Below, in pieces: positions 53,231 to 63,547 of a stretch of 64,000 nt of DNA (within the stretch, counting starts at the first letter, position 1; each line of letters starts with the position of its first letter). The position numbers were made by a program, and so were the translations under genes. Source of the DNA: Psychromonas sp. MME1 (GTDB lineage Bacteria; Pseudomonadota; Gammaproteobacteria; Enterobacterales; Psychromonadaceae); contig NZ_CP160906.1 of assembly GCF_041080865.1 (NCBI RefSeq), positions 2,604,001 through 2,668,000 on the forward strand, written 5' to 3'. The notes below the pieces were generated by a model that saw only the letters and a program-made list of their open reading frames with translations, was not told the DNA's origin and did no database searches.

Positions 53231-54727
53231 ATGTGGGCATGGAATAGAATTACAGTAGCATCATTTTTCCTTTTAAATTTTCTACTCCTTTTAATTATTA
53301 ATTCATCGGCTGTTTTTGAGGTGTTCGATGAGTGGTGGAGTACCGGTCCCTATAACCATGGTTTATTAGGATTAGCGGTGGCGATGTATATCATTTGGCA
53401 GAAAAAAGATATCTTTGCTGAGCCACAGGTTAATCACTTTAGCTTGCTGTTATTGTGTGCCAGTAATTTACTCCTCTTTGTTGCTAATATTGCAGCTATT
53501 GGTCAATTACAGATAGCCAGCCTATTTCTTGTCCTGTTATCTTTATTGGCAAGCTTCTGGGGCTTCAAAATAGTCAAGAAACTATTTTTACCACTTGCCA
53601 TGATACTGCTCATTCTCCCAATCTGGAGCATAATACAACTTCCGTTGCGCTCTATTTCAACTTGGGTAAGCTTCCACCTTGTTGATCTCTTAAACTTTGA
53701 AATAATCCGAAACGGGTATGAACTACTAACCCCCGGAGGTACTTTTATTGTTGAAGAGGCATGCTCTGGATTGGGCTTCTTTTTAGCTTCAGCACTATAT
53801 GCGCTTTTTGTCGCACAAATCAATCACCTTTCACGTAAAGCTGGCATCCTATTCTTTTTTATCGCTATCACCGTGGCGATTATTGCCAATTGGATCCGTA
53901 TATCAACCATTATTATTGTCGGCAGCCAAACAGCCATGCAGCATTTTATCGTGCAGGACCACCTCACTTTTGGTTGGCTCGTATTTGCAGGGTGCTTTAT
54001 ACCAGTGATCATTATAGGTAATACTTATTTTGGCGAACAAAAAGTAGATAAAGTAGATATTGTCGAAAAAATTAAAACAACGGAGTCACTCGACTATATT
54101 AATAAATGGTATCTATTAGGGATTCCGACCATCATCATCGCCTTTGCAGTTTGCACACACTTTATCTCCTCTAATTTTGATCCTAAATACAAATTTGTAT
54201 TGCCAAACATTCCACATTATAAACTGATTGTCATCAACAAGGCAGAAAGCCACAATTGGTTCCCCCTCTCAATTGGCGCTGCAAATGAAGAATTCAGCTA
54301 CTATAGCCAGAATGAAAACTTAATACAGGTTTACCTAGCAAACTATGTTCGACAACAACAAGGTGCTGAAATGATTTTTGTAGGGAATCGATTATTTGAT
54401 AAAAATCGCTGGGTTATCGTAGACCAAAAAAGAGTTACTCTAAACCACTCAAAACTGCAACAAATCAACCTAATAACGCTTCGTAAAAATAGCTATCGTT
54501 CTCGAATTATTGCCTATTGGTATTACGTTGATGGCCGTTTTGTAGCCGATAAAAAACAGGCAAAATGGCATGAGTTACTGGCAGCACTAAAGGGCAAACC
54601 AGGGGCTAGTTTAGTTGCTATCGCATTCGATTATAATAGCGAAAATGAGCAATCAGCATTAAAAGCGACCACTGACTTCGCGGTCGCATTCGCTAATCAG
54701 CCTATTCATATTGAAACATCCCAATAA
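53231..54727 (+). CDS. xrtA: Exosortase A with C-terminal EpsI domain
   Basis: This 498-aa membrane protease-like transpeptidase has about nine helices and the exosortase catalytic set: Cys178 in VEEACSGLGFF, Arg223 in NWIRIS, His244 in QDHLTFGW. Residues from about 285 form an EpsI-type domain, often encoded separately. Exosortases sort PEP-CTERM proteins to the cell surface in EPS-producing bacteria. It is divergent from the EPS operon and followed 9 bp later by the heparinase-type gene. No PEP-CTERM protein was found in this window. Confidence 0.93.
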   Translation: MWAWNRITVASFFLLNFLLLLIINSSAVFEVFDEWWSTGPYNHGLLGLAVAMYIIWQKKDIFAEPQVNHFSLLLLCASNLLLFVANIAAIGQLQIASLFLVLLSLLASFWGFKIVKKLFLPLAMILLILPIWSIIQLPLRSISTWVSFHLVDLLNFEIIRNGYELLTPGGTFIVEEACSGLGFFLASALYALFVAQINHLSRKAGILFFFIAITVAIIANWIRISTIIIVGSQTAMQHFIVQDHLTFGWLVFAGCFIPVIIIGNTYFGEQKVDKVDIVEKIKTTESLDYINKWYLLGIPTIIIAFAVCTHFISSNFDPKYKFVLPNIPHYKLIVINKAESHNWFPLSIGAANEEFSYYSQNENLIQVYLANYVRQQQGAEMIFVGNRLFDKNRWVIVDQKRVTLNHSKLQQINLITLRKNSYRSRIIAYWYYVDGRFVADKKQAKWHELLAALKGKPGASLVAIAFDYNSENEQSALKATTDFAVAFANQPIHIETSQ

Positions 54728-54736
54728 GAAGATTTT

Positions 54737-56743
54737 ATGCAAACACTCTCTTGGTATATAAAACGTATTAAAACCATGTCGCCTAAAGAAATAATTTGGC
54801 GTATCACTTCATTGTCATCGGCACTTATTGAACATTATCGGGTCAAATGCAATTGCATATCTCAAGCAAAATTTATTGCTGCTTATCAAGAAAAGGCCCC
54901 CTTCGCGCCTCCCTTCCGTGTTTTTGTTGGTGAAATAAACGATTTCATTCCCCAGTGGCGTCCTGCGTTAATCAATAAAGCGGATAAGGTTTTACAACAC
55001 AAACTTAGCTATTTTGACCTACAAGATCATGATTTAGAAACGCCTATTAATTGGCATAAAGACCATGCAACGGGGATGCAAACAAGCCTCGCCCCGATTA
55101 TGTCAGTCAATTATAGGGATATTAGTAAAAATGGCGATTGCAAATTGGTTTGGGAGCCAAATCGTCACCATCAACTTGTTGTTTTGGCACGCGCTTACCA
55201 AGTTAGCAAAGAGTTAAAGTACGCACAGGGTATTGTCTCACAAATCACCTGCTGGTTAGACGCTAATCCTTACGGTTATGGCATGAACTGGCGCAACCCT
55301 CTTGAATTAGGCATCCGAATGATTAACTGGGTCTGGGCAATTGATTTAATGCTAGATTCAGGTTTATTTACTGGGGAATTTAAAAGACGCGTATTACAGT
55401 CTGTTTATTTACATTGCCGCGATGTCAGTGGTAAGTTTTCACAGGGATCATCAGCAAATAATCATTTAGTTGGAGAAGCGGCTGGCGTTTACATTGCCGC
55501 CAGTTATTTTTCTATGTTCAAAGAGGCTAAACATTGGCGAGAAAAAAGTAAAGCCGTATTAGAGAGAGAAATTCAAGCACAAACATTTATCGATGGCTGT
55601 AGTAAAGAGCATGGTTTTAGCTACCAATTTTTTGTCTTCCAGTTTTACCTATTTTCATCACAAATGGGCGAATGGCAAGAAGTTCGCTTCTCAGATGATT
55701 ATATGCACACACTAAACAAACTTGCTGAATTTATCGCATTAGTTGCACAGGGGGGGGACAATTATCCGATGGTCGGCGACCAAGATGATGGCTATGTACT
55801 TGATCTGGGAGACCATGTCCACAATATCAATGCACTCTGTGACCTTGCAGGTCATCTCTATGGCAATGAAATATTTGCCATCAACTATGAGCAGCCAAGT
55901 GAATCGGCATTTTGGTTATTTCATCAACGTAAACAAAGAAAACTGCAGCCGTTGGCACATGCAACAACACCTTTGCTGTCACGCCAGTTTATAGAATCTG
56001 GATACTTTTTATTGCAAGCGGGATGTTTAGATAATCACGATCAGGTCAGTGTTTTATTCGATTGTGCCGAACTCGGCTACACTTCGATTGCAGCACATGG
56101 ACACGCTGATGCACTTAGTTTGGTGATGCGAATCAACGGTAAAGATCTATTAGTCGACAGTGGCACCTATGATTATTACAGCTTTCCAAAATGGCGAGAT
56201 CAGTTTAGAAAAACCCAAGCACATAATACATTGGAAGTAGACGGTTTAGACCAATCTGTCATGACGGGACCCTTTATGTGGGAACAACATGCACATGCAC
56301 AATGCTTACTTTGGGAGCCAACGGAGAACGGTGGAGTCGTATCGGGTCAACACAATGGTTACCAGAGACTATCTTATCCATTAATGCATCAACGAACAGT
56401 AGAATTAAATTCACAGAAAAAACAATTGCATATTTACGACAAGATTGTATCGCAAGGCGCGCATGATATAGCCATCTATTTTCATCTATCGGAATATTGC
56501 CGCGACCTACAAATATCAGACCACACTTGCCGCTTAATTTTAGGAGAAAACAGCGTTGTTATCTCACTGCCTGAAAATTTAACCGTACAAAGCATTCACG
56601 GAGAATGGCATGACGACCCCAACCATCCATCATTAGGCTGGGTAAGTCGCGGTTACCACCAACGCACGCCCATAACCGCGCTGGTCGTTAAAGGAAAAGT
56701 TAGCGGAGAGCAAACATTTAACACCACCATTAAGTGGCATTAA
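54737..56743 (+). CDS. Heparinase II/III-type polysaccharide lyase
   Basis: This 668-aa protein has an N-terminal alpha/alpha toroid (WRNPLELGIRMINWVWAID; SSANNHLVGEAAG) and a C-terminal heparinase II/III beta-sandwich (AAHGHADALSLVMRINGKDLLVDSGTYDYY, KTQAHNTLEVDG). I see no classical signal peptide. Enzymes of this family cleave uronic-acid polysaccharides and are common in exosortase EPS loci. It forms a unit with exosortase (9-bp gap) and converges with the CelD-type gene. Confidence 0.88.
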   Translation: MQTLSWYIKRIKTMSPKEIIWRITSLSSALIEHYRVKCNCISQAKFIAAYQEKAPFAPPFRVFVGEINDFIPQWRPALINKADKVLQHKLSYFDLQDHDLETPINWHKDHATGMQTSLAPIMSVNYRDISKNGDCKLVWEPNRHHQLVVLARAYQVSKELKYAQGIVSQITCWLDANPYGYGMNWRNPLELGIRMINWVWAIDLMLDSGLFTGEFKRRVLQSVYLHCRDVSGKFSQGSSANNHLVGEAAGVYIAASYFSMFKEAKHWREKSKAVLEREIQAQTFIDGCSKEHGFSYQFFVFQFYLFSSQMGEWQEVRFSDDYMHTLNKLAEFIALVAQGGDNYPMVGDQDDGYVLDLGDHVHNINALCDLAGHLYGNEIFAINYEQPSESAFWLFHQRKQRKLQPLAHATTPLLSRQFIESGYFLLQAGCLDNHDQVSVLFDCAELGYTSIAAHGHADALSLVMRINGKDLLVDSGTYDYYSFPKWRDQFRKTQAHNTLEVDGLDQSVMTGPFMWEQHAHAQCLLWEPTENGGVVSGQHNGYQRLSYPLMHQRTVELNSQKKQLHIYDKIVSQGAHDIAIYFHLSEYCRDLQISDHTCRLILGENSVVISLPENLTVQSIHGEWHDDPNHPSLGWVSRGYHQRTPITALVVKGKVSGEQTFNTTIKWH

Positions 56744-56750
56744 ATAGTGC

Positions 56751-57848
56751 TTACAATGGTTGTAGATAACGTCCCGTAGGCCATATTTCTTTTACCGCAA
56801 AGGGGGTGTTTTTCATTTTATTTTGCCAAATGAAAAGGTTAACCCCCAATTTTTTCTCGGCAAGCCAGCGCCTTTTATGGTCGGTATAAACGCCTAAAAA
56901 ATCATAACAGTCGAGCCCTTCTCGAAGACATTGATTAAACGAATAATGGCGTAAAACTTGCCCTATTCCCGGTATAAAATCGGGATTGTAACCTTCTTGA
57001 ATGGCCAAAAACTGATTGTTATAGACATAACCGAGCTGCATCGCTTGAATTTCACCCTGACTCTCAAGTCTAAGCAACCATAACCACCCTTTTTTTAGCG
57101 CCAACGGCACAAAGTGACGATAGAAATCAACCAATTCAGGACGTCTTTGAAACGTCCCGCCACCCGCATTCGCCCAATGTTTATTATGTAATTGAAATAA
57201 CATTTCAAGGGTTTCACTTATATCGTCAACCATGTCACTAACCACAATTTTCCATGGACCAGTCTTATCCAAACGACGGCTAGTTTGGCGAATATTCGTG
57301 CGTAAACTCTTCGACAATTTAGGCAAAAAATCGGTGGGCCACGCGTTTAAATACGTTTGCGCAAACTCAACTTTACGGCGATGACTGTGCAGCTTTTTAA
57401 CGTTCGCCAGCGATTGAAGCAGGGTCTCTCCCCCCTTTGTCCAAGCAGAGATATTACTGAACCAGATAAAATCCCAATCATCTTTGCGCTCAGGGCTCAA
57501 TAAACTGCCCCATAATAAAGTTTTTAGCTCATCACTCCGCTCGGCTTTAACAATGAAATTCGCATATTCAGCTCCAGAATTTTTGTCACCAAGACAGCGC
57601 AATGCTTTATAAGTTACTAAATTTACCAATCGATACATTTGCATATAGAATGGGGCGATTGCAATCGGTTTGAGATCTTCTTGAATGACAATAATATAGG
57701 GTTTTAGTGGGGCTTCCTGCGCCTTTTGCCAGCAATTAATCCACTCCCAAGTGAGAAAAATATTGTCTGCATCTGATTGCCTCAGTAAAGCCTCCCAATC
57801 ATCTTTGAGAGAATCGAAATCTCGCCACTCTGTAATGACTTTAATCAC
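56751..57848 (-). CDS. CelD/BcsL-type GNAT acyltransferase
   Basis: This 365-aa protein resembles the GNAT/FemAB-like family seen in cellulose and EPS loci: NIFLTWEWINCWQKAQ near the start, FQLHNKHWANAGGGTFQRRPELVDFY, and the C-terminal QEGYNPDFIPGIGQVLRHYSFNQCL, where the fold binds acyl donor. It probably adds an acyl or amino acid group to the polysaccharide. It stands alone on the minus strand, converging with the heparinase gene. Confidence 0.82.
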   Translation of the reverse strand: MIKVITEWRDFDSLKDDWEALLRQSDADNIFLTWEWINCWQKAQEAPLKPYIIVIQEDLKPIAIAPFYMQMYRLVNLVTYKALRCLGDKNSGAEYANFIVKAERSDELKTLLWGSLLSPERKDDWDFIWFSNISAWTKGGETLLQSLANVKKLHSHRRKVEFAQTYLNAWPTDFLPKLSKSLRTNIRQTSRRLDKTGPWKIVVSDMVDDISETLEMLFQLHNKHWANAGGGTFQRRPELVDFYRHFVPLALKKGWLWLLRLESQGEIQAMQLGYVYNNQFLAIQEGYNPDFIPGIGQVLRHYSFNQCLREGLDCYDFLGVYTDHKRRWLAEKKLGVNLFIWQNKMKNTPFAVKEIWPTGRYLQPL

Positions 57849-58196
57849 AATAGAACCTCACTGCAAACTATTCCGTAAAATACCGTTTCACTTATCATGA
57901 TAAAAAATATAACACATTTATATCAACAAGATAATTGAAGTTTTCTCCTCACTAAGGTTTAATATACAGATAATTTTTCACAAATATGTAATGATTAGCT
58001 ACATTCTTTTTATAAAATAGTATTTTCTATGACCAAGGTAGAAATATAATTGTTTGTCGATCTATAAATGGAAGATTATTTGGTATACTACTCCAATGTT
58101 ACCTTTAGGTAATGAAAATGTTTAGCAAATGTTAACAATAATTAGTTCATTACCATCATTAAGGTTTATAATGCAAACGATAATATTGAGCAAATT
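57849..58196. other. AT-rich intergenic region before wecB, nothing clear
   Basis: This 348-bp stretch has no gene. It has a small hairpin (TTACCTTTAGGTAA, about 58099-58112), and a TATACT-like hexamer near 58083. No ops element or sigma-54 (GG-N10-GC) pair was found. It must hold the promoter of wecB, and the CelD-type gene starts on the other side. Confidence 0.3.
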
Positions 58197-59330
58197 ATGG
58201 CTATAAAAGTATTAACTATTTTTGGTACCCGACCAGAAGCCATAAAAATGGCCCCCCTTGTTGATGCATTGAGTAAAGATACAGAATTTGAAAGTAAAGT
58301 CTGTGTTACCGCTCAACATAGAGAGATGCTTGATCAAGTTCTCGAGTTGTTTAGCATCACACCAGATTATGACCTTAACATTATGAAAGCGGGTCAATCT
58401 CTATCGGATATCACAAGCAAGATTTTACTTGGTCTCGCCCCTATTATGAGCGAGTTTAAACCCCAAATGGTCTTAGTCCATGGGGATACCTCCACCACAT
58501 TATCAGCTGCATTAGCTGCGTTTTATCAGCAAATCCCTGTCGGTCATGTTGAAGCGGGTTTACGTACTTACAATTTAAACTCCCCTTGGCCAGAAGAGGG
58601 AAACCGTAAACTAACCGGTGCTATTACCGAACTTCATTTTGCACCAACAGTAAGCTCCCAAGCTAATCTACTCAATGAAGGAATCGCGACTGAGAAGATT
58701 GCCGTGACGGGTAATACCGTAATCGATGCATTAATGATGGTCACTGACAAACTCAACAATAATGCCCAATTAACAGACTCTCTCGCGACTCAGTTTCCAC
58801 AATTAGAGGCCGATAAAAAACTGATTTTGGTAACGGGACATAGAAGAGAAAGTTTTGGTAATGGGTTTGAACGAATCTGCGAAGCATTAGCCGAAGTTGC
58901 CAGTAAACATGCAGAGATACAAATTGTATATCCCGTGCACCTTAATCCGAATGTCAGAGAGCCTGTGAACAGAATTTTGCACGGGCACAGTAATATACAT
59001 TTAATTGAACCGCTAGATTACCTTCCTTTCGTCTACTTAATGAATAAATCTTATTTAATTTTGACCGACTCAGGTGGTATTCAAGAAGAGGCCCCAAGCT
59101 TAGGAAAACCGGTATTAGTCATGCGTGATGTAACAGAGCGTCCAGAAGCGGTCATGGCCGGTACGGTTCAATTGGTGGGTACCGATAAACAAAAAATCGT
59201 CTCTAACATTGACCATTTATTACAAGATCAACTCCTTTACAGTAAAATGAGTAAAGCCCATAACCCCTATGGAGATGGGCACGCTTGTAAACATATACTC
59301 GAAAAAATAAAGCAACATTTCAGCAATTAA
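58197..59330 (+). CDS. wecB: UDP-N-acetylglucosamine 2-epimerase
   Basis: This 377-aa non-hydrolysing epimerase makes UDP-ManNAc from UDP-GlcNAc. Visible motifs are [15 protein letters not shown] at the start, [47 protein letters not shown] and [18 protein letters not shown]. It is followed 26 bp later by wecC, giving a ManNAcA route as in enterobacterial common antigen synthesis. Confidence 0.96.
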   Translation: MAIKVLTIFGTRPEAIKMAPLVDALSKDTEFESKVCVTAQHREMLDQVLELFSITPDYDLNIMKAGQSLSDITSKILLGLAPIMSEFKPQMVLVHGDTSTTLSAALAAFYQQIPVGHVEAGLRTYNLNSPWPEEGNRKLTGAITELHFAPTVSSQANLLNEGIATEKIAVTGNTVIDALMMVTDKLNNNAQLTDSLATQFPQLEADKKLILVTGHRRESFGNGFERICEALAEVASKHAEIQIVYPVHLNPNVREPVNRILHGHSNIHLIEPLDYLPFVYLMNKSYLILTDSGGIQEEAPSLGKPVLVMRDVTERPEAVMAGTVQLVGTDKQKIVSNIDHLLQDQLLYSKMSKAHNPYGDGHACKHILEKIKQHFSN

Positions 59331-59356
59331 TAGATTATCTAAGGACAGTTAATCGT

Positions 59357-60643
59357 ATGGATAGTGTAATAAGTAACGTTAAAGTACCGACTTCAACATT
59401 CAAAAAAGTTTCCGTTATTGGCCTCGGTTATATAGGCCTACCAACGGCGGCGATTATCGCTTCTAGGGGCGTGGAAGTGGTAGGCGTAGAAGTCAATCAG
59501 ACCGCGGTAGAGACCATTAATGCGGGAAAAATACATATTGTTGAGCCTGACTTAGATATTGTTGTTCGTAGTGTGGTTTCGACGAATAGCTTAAGAGCAG
59601 TTACCATTGCCGAGCCAGCAGATGCATTTATCGTTGCCGTCCCGACCCCCTTCATTCATAGTAATGACGATAGCCATCAACCCGACCTTAGTTACATAAA
59701 GTCCGCAGCAAATACTATCGCTCCCGTATTAGAAAAGGGAAATTTGGTTATTCTAGAATCGACATCTCCAGTGGGTACAACGGAAAAACTCGCCGCTTGG
59801 CTTGCAGAGGCGCGTCCCGATTTATCGTTTCCACAGGATAAGGAAGATGATGCCGACATTAAAATCGCTTATTGTCCTGAACGAGTCTTACCTGGACATG
59901 TATTGCAAGAGCTTGTCTCTAATGATCGCGTTATTGGTGGCATGAGTAAAACCTGCAGCGATCTAGCCGTAGAGTTGTACCGCATTTTTGTTCGCGGAGA
60001 GTGCATTATCACTAATGCTCGCACCGCTGAAATGGCAAAATTAACTGAAAACTCTTTTCGAGATGTCAATATCGCTTTTGCGAATGAACTGTCAGTAATA
60101 AGTGATAAGTTAAAGATCAACGTTTGGGAGTTAATCGCACTGGCGAACCGCCACCCTCGCGTGAACATTTTAAATCCAGGCCCAGGCGTAGGTGGACATT
60201 GTATCGCCGTTGATCCTTGGTTTATTGTTGATAGCTGTCCAGAAGAGGCCCAGCTGATTAGACAAGCGCGCTTAACCAATGATCACAAACCACACTATGT
60301 CGTAAAACAAGTTATACAGGCAGCAGATGAATTCAAGCGCCCAGTTATTGCCTGCCTTGGCTTATCATTCAAAGCCGATATTGACGATTTACGAGAAAGC
60401 CCTGCATTACAAATCGTTGAACAATTAATGGAAAAAAATATCGGGCAACTACTCGCTGTAGAGCCAAATATCAAATCATTACCTCAATACTTACAAACTG
60501 CAGGCGTCAAATTTGCCACATTAAAAAGCGCATTAGAGGAAGCCAATGTGATTGTAATACTTGTTGATCACCACGAATTTAAGACTGCAGATAAAACGCA
60601 ATTTGCAACTAAAGTAGTTATTGATACACGAGGAATACTATAA
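59357..60643 (+). CDS. wecC: UDP-N-acetyl-D-mannosamine dehydrogenase
   Basis: This 428-aa NAD-dependent dehydrogenase oxidises UDP-ManNAc to UDP-ManNAcA. It shows the Rossmann start VIGLGYIGLPTAAIIA, the STSPVGTT and YCPERVLPGH segments, and the catalytic cysteine in GVGGHCIAVDPWF. With wecB it supplies the acidic sugar donor for the WecG-type transferase at 52.1 kb. Confidence 0.95.
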   Translation: MDSVISNVKVPTSTFKKVSVIGLGYIGLPTAAIIASRGVEVVGVEVNQTAVETINAGKIHIVEPDLDIVVRSVVSTNSLRAVTIAEPADAFIVAVPTPFIHSNDDSHQPDLSYIKSAANTIAPVLEKGNLVILESTSPVGTTEKLAAWLAEARPDLSFPQDKEDDADIKIAYCPERVLPGHVLQELVSNDRVIGGMSKTCSDLAVELYRIFVRGECIITNARTAEMAKLTENSFRDVNIAFANELSVISDKLKINVWELIALANRHPRVNILNPGPGVGGHCIAVDPWFIVDSCPEEAQLIRQARLTNDHKPHYVVKQVIQAADEFKRPVIACLGLSFKADIDDLRESPALQIVEQLMEKNIGQLLAVEPNIKSLPQYLQTAGVKFATLKSALEEANVIVILVDHHEFKTADKTQFATKVVIDTRGIL

Positions 60644-60786
60644 ACCATTTAAAAAGTCCGTTACTTAAATAACTAATTGTATTAAATAATACTGCTAACT
60701 TTAATCAAGGTAAAAATAGAGAGTTTGCGATTATATCCGTCAGTAACACTGATGTTACTGACGCTAGCTCATATATTTACGACGGG

Positions 60787-62886
60787 ATGGTAAACTCGCT
60801 TATGATGGATTATTACTCAAAGCTAACACTATACAGCTACTTAATCGCCTGTGTCGAAATTGCATTGGCGTTGACGGCTCTCATAAAGATAGAAAATATA
60901 AAAATAAAACTGAGTTTTTCTCTCCTAGCCATTTTCACCGCTATTTGGCATGTTAGCTTAACTAATAATCCCTTTTACACCATTCCCACTAGTTATCAAT
61001 TCCAACTACTTGAAATACTGCGTTACATGGCTTGGTCCTTTGTACTTATATATCTACTGATGTATGCACAAAAAAAACGCCTTCCATTATACTGGTCAAT
61101 TTTATTATATGGATCAATAGCAATCGCTTGTGCGCTATGGGTGAGTGGGATAGACAATGAATTAGCCCCATTATTGCATTTAAAATCATGGCTATATATA
61201 AAAATAGTTCTCTGTTTAGCCACCATTGTTATTGCTGAACAACTGTTTAGATATAAACACGCTAGTCGCGTTGGTAAATTAGTCGCGCTAATCGCTATCA
61301 CACTGCTCTCCTATGACATGTTGGTTTTCTGCAATTTATTGCTATTTAGTTATGAAAATCAGAATCTTTGGTACGCAAGGGGATTCATTAGTTCCGCTAC
61401 TTCATTGATCCTGGCTTTATCGATTATTATCTATCCTTTCCATCAGCGTCAGGATAACAAATTTCAATTTTCACGGTCGATCATCATTTTTAACACCAGC
61501 TTTATATTGGCCGGCATTTTCTTGATTTTCATGTCCTTACTCGGGATTGTAGTTAGGTTTTTTAATGTAGAGTGGGCTGCGGTGATACAAATCCTGCTAT
61601 ATGTTATGGCACTATTTGCAATCGCAGCACTTTCATGCATGGAGCGATTTCGCGAGCTAGTTACCGTTTGGGTCAGTAAAAATTTCTTTAATAAGAAATA
61701 TGACTATCAAAAACAATGGATTGATTTAGATGCACTGCTTTCACAAAAACGTAAGGATAACAACGGCTATGAAATAGCATTAGCTACGATAACCACGCTA
61801 TTCAAATGTAAAAGTGGTGGGATTTGGCTTAAAGGGCCACAATTTTATTCCCCAATCGCATTAAAGAACTTTCAATTACCTGCTTCACGAGCGATTGAAG
61901 TGAATAATAGCCAATTTATTGAATTAATGGCTGCAGATGAATGGGTCTTTCAGGCTCCTCGATATACGGGTAAACATGACTCATTTAATAACAAATATTT
62001 ACCCAAATGGTTTGTCGATACAAAAGATGCTTGGGTAATCGTCCCTTTAAATACACATGAAGGGCTAATTGGCTTTGCAGTATTATGTAAGGAGACGATA
62101 AATTCATCCTTAACTTGGGAAGATTTAGACATATTAAAATTAACTGGGCGACAAATTGCGAGTTATATTAGCAACCATCAAGCATCAGAAAAATTAATTC
62201 AAAATCAGCAATTTGATCTGTTTAACAAAATAACCGCTTTTGCCGTTCACGATATAAAAAACCTTATTGCACAGCAGAGTTTAATGATTAAAAATGCAGA
62301 GAAGTTCAAGTCTCACCCTGATTTTCTTAACGATGTCATATTAACAATCTCCAACTCAGTTGAAAAAATGGATCAGCTATTGGTAAAACTACAGGGTAAC
62401 CCACATGGAAAACTAGAGTCTGTCAATGTCAACGAACTCTTACAAAATGCCATTGACATGAATGCATCTCATCTCCCCATACCAGCACTAGCTATAGATG
62501 GGCCAAATGCCTTTGTCATGGCAGATAAGGATAAGTTACAAATGGCACTCTACCATTTGATTAAAAATGCTCAAGACGCCACTCCGGATGATGGGCGCAT
62601 TACGATAAAATTGAGCAGTGAAAGCCAGGCACTATGGTTAGAAGTCAAGGATAGCGGTTGCGGCATGGACAAAACCTTTATTAAAGAGCAATTATTCAAA
62701 CCCTTTTCTAGTACTAAACAAGATCAAGGAATGGGAATCGGCGCATATCAGATTCGAGAACTGATCCACTCATTGCAAGGAGAGGTTTTTGTTGATAGTG
62801 TTGTGGGGAAAGGCACAAAATTCACAATTTATTTACCCTTAAATGGCGCTGAAAAAAAAACAGATGAACTACACTTACAAAAATAA
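60787..62886 (+). CDS. prsK: PEP-CTERM/XrtA system histidine kinase PrsK
   Basis: This 699-aa sensor kinase has about nine to ten N-terminal membrane helices (residues 1-295), a GAF-like region (about 320-450), a histidine kinase H-box (FAVHDIKNLIAQQ, His about 487) and an ATPase domain (HLIKNAQDATPDD, DSGCGMDKTF, GMGIGAYQI). The layout matches PrsK of exosortase A loci, which partners with the sigma-54 activator PrsR. No PrsR is visible here; it may lie elsewhere. The ATG at 60787 is used, though 60802 or 60805 fits the family start better. Confidence 0.88.
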   Translation: MVNSLMMDYYSKLTLYSYLIACVEIALALTALIKIENIKIKLSFSLLAIFTAIWHVSLTNNPFYTIPTSYQFQLLEILRYMAWSFVLIYLLMYAQKKRLPLYWSILLYGSIAIACALWVSGIDNELAPLLHLKSWLYIKIVLCLATIVIAEQLFRYKHASRVGKLVALIAITLLSYDMLVFCNLLLFSYENQNLWYARGFISSATSLILALSIIIYPFHQRQDNKFQFSRSIIIFNTSFILAGIFLIFMSLLGIVVRFFNVEWAAVIQILLYVMALFAIAALSCMERFRELVTVWVSKNFFNKKYDYQKQWIDLDALLSQKRKDNNGYEIALATITTLFKCKSGGIWLKGPQFYSPIALKNFQLPASRAIEVNNSQFIELMAADEWVFQAPRYTGKHDSFNNKYLPKWFVDTKDAWVIVPLNTHEGLIGFAVLCKETINSSLTWEDLDILKLTGRQIASYISNHQASEKLIQNQQFDLFNKITAFAVHDIKNLIAQQSLMIKNAEKFKSHPDFLNDVILTISNSVEKMDQLLVKLQGNPHGKLESVNVNELLQNAIDMNASHLPIPALAIDGPNAFVMADKDKLQMALYHLIKNAQDATPDDGRITIKLSSESQALWLEVKDSGCGMDKTFIKEQLFKPFSSTKQDQGMGIGAYQIRELIHSLQGEVFVDSVVGKGTKFTIYLPLNGAEKKTDELHLQK

Positions 62887-62933
62887 CTAGCCAGTAAATG
62901 GCTCAAATTAATGGAATTAATTGAGAGGATAAT

Positions 62934-63545
62934 ATGGAAAAAATATTACTGTTAATGCTAAGCCTTTGTTTAATAACAAGCTGTTCCACATCATTAGAAG
63001 CCCCTAAAGAAAATACAATAGAAGCTGACATTGAAACAGTAGAATACCGAATCGGGGTGGCAGATCAACTATATGTTAATGTGTGGCAGAATCCAGACTT
63101 GTCATTAAGCGTACCAGTTCGACCCGATGGCCGTATTTCAGTTCCCCTTGTTGGTGACGAAAAAGCCGTGGGTCTCTCCGCAGAAGAGTTAGCCGCACAG
63201 TTAAAAACAAAACTTAATAAGTTCATCCGCAACCCAGAAGTTACGGTCATTGTCACCTCCCCCGTAAGCGCTGAATTTTTGTCGCGAGTACGTATTACAG
63301 GGGCCGTTCAAGCACCACTTTCAATTCCATACAGACAAGGTATGACCGTGCTTGATCTGTTATTACAAGCGGGTAGCTTAACCCCCTTTGCGAACGGAGA
63401 TAAAGCCGTTTTATATCGCAAAACTAAGGGGGGTACAAAACGCTACGCAATACAACTCAACAGCATAATCAAAAATGGTGATATAACCACCAACTACGAG
63501 CTACGCCCTTCAGATATTATTATTGTCCCAGAGAGTGTTTTTTAA
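62934..63545 (+). CDS. Outer-membrane polysaccharide export lipoprotein (Wza-like)
   Basis: This 203-aa protein has a lipoprotein signal with the lipobox LITSC (Cys at about 17) and the polysaccharide biosynthesis/export domain (YRIGVADQLYVNVWQNPDLSLSVPVRPDGRISVPLVGDEKAVG, shown here by its first residues and IRNPEVTVIV). A SLBB-type segment follows (VRITGAVQAPLSIPY). It is the short form found in exosortase A loci. It starts 47 bp after prsK and precedes the chain-length gene by 2 bp. Confidence 0.92.
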   Translation: MEKILLLMLSLCLITSCSTSLEAPKENTIEADIETVEYRIGVADQLYVNVWQNPDLSLSVPVRPDGRISVPLVGDEKAVGLSAEELAAQLKTKLNKFIRNPEVTVIVTSPVSAEFLSRVRITGAVQAPLSIPYRQGMTVLDLLLQAGSLTPFANGDKAVLYRKTKGGTKRYAIQLNSIIKNGDITTNYELRPSDIIIVPESVF

Positions 63546-63547
63546 AA

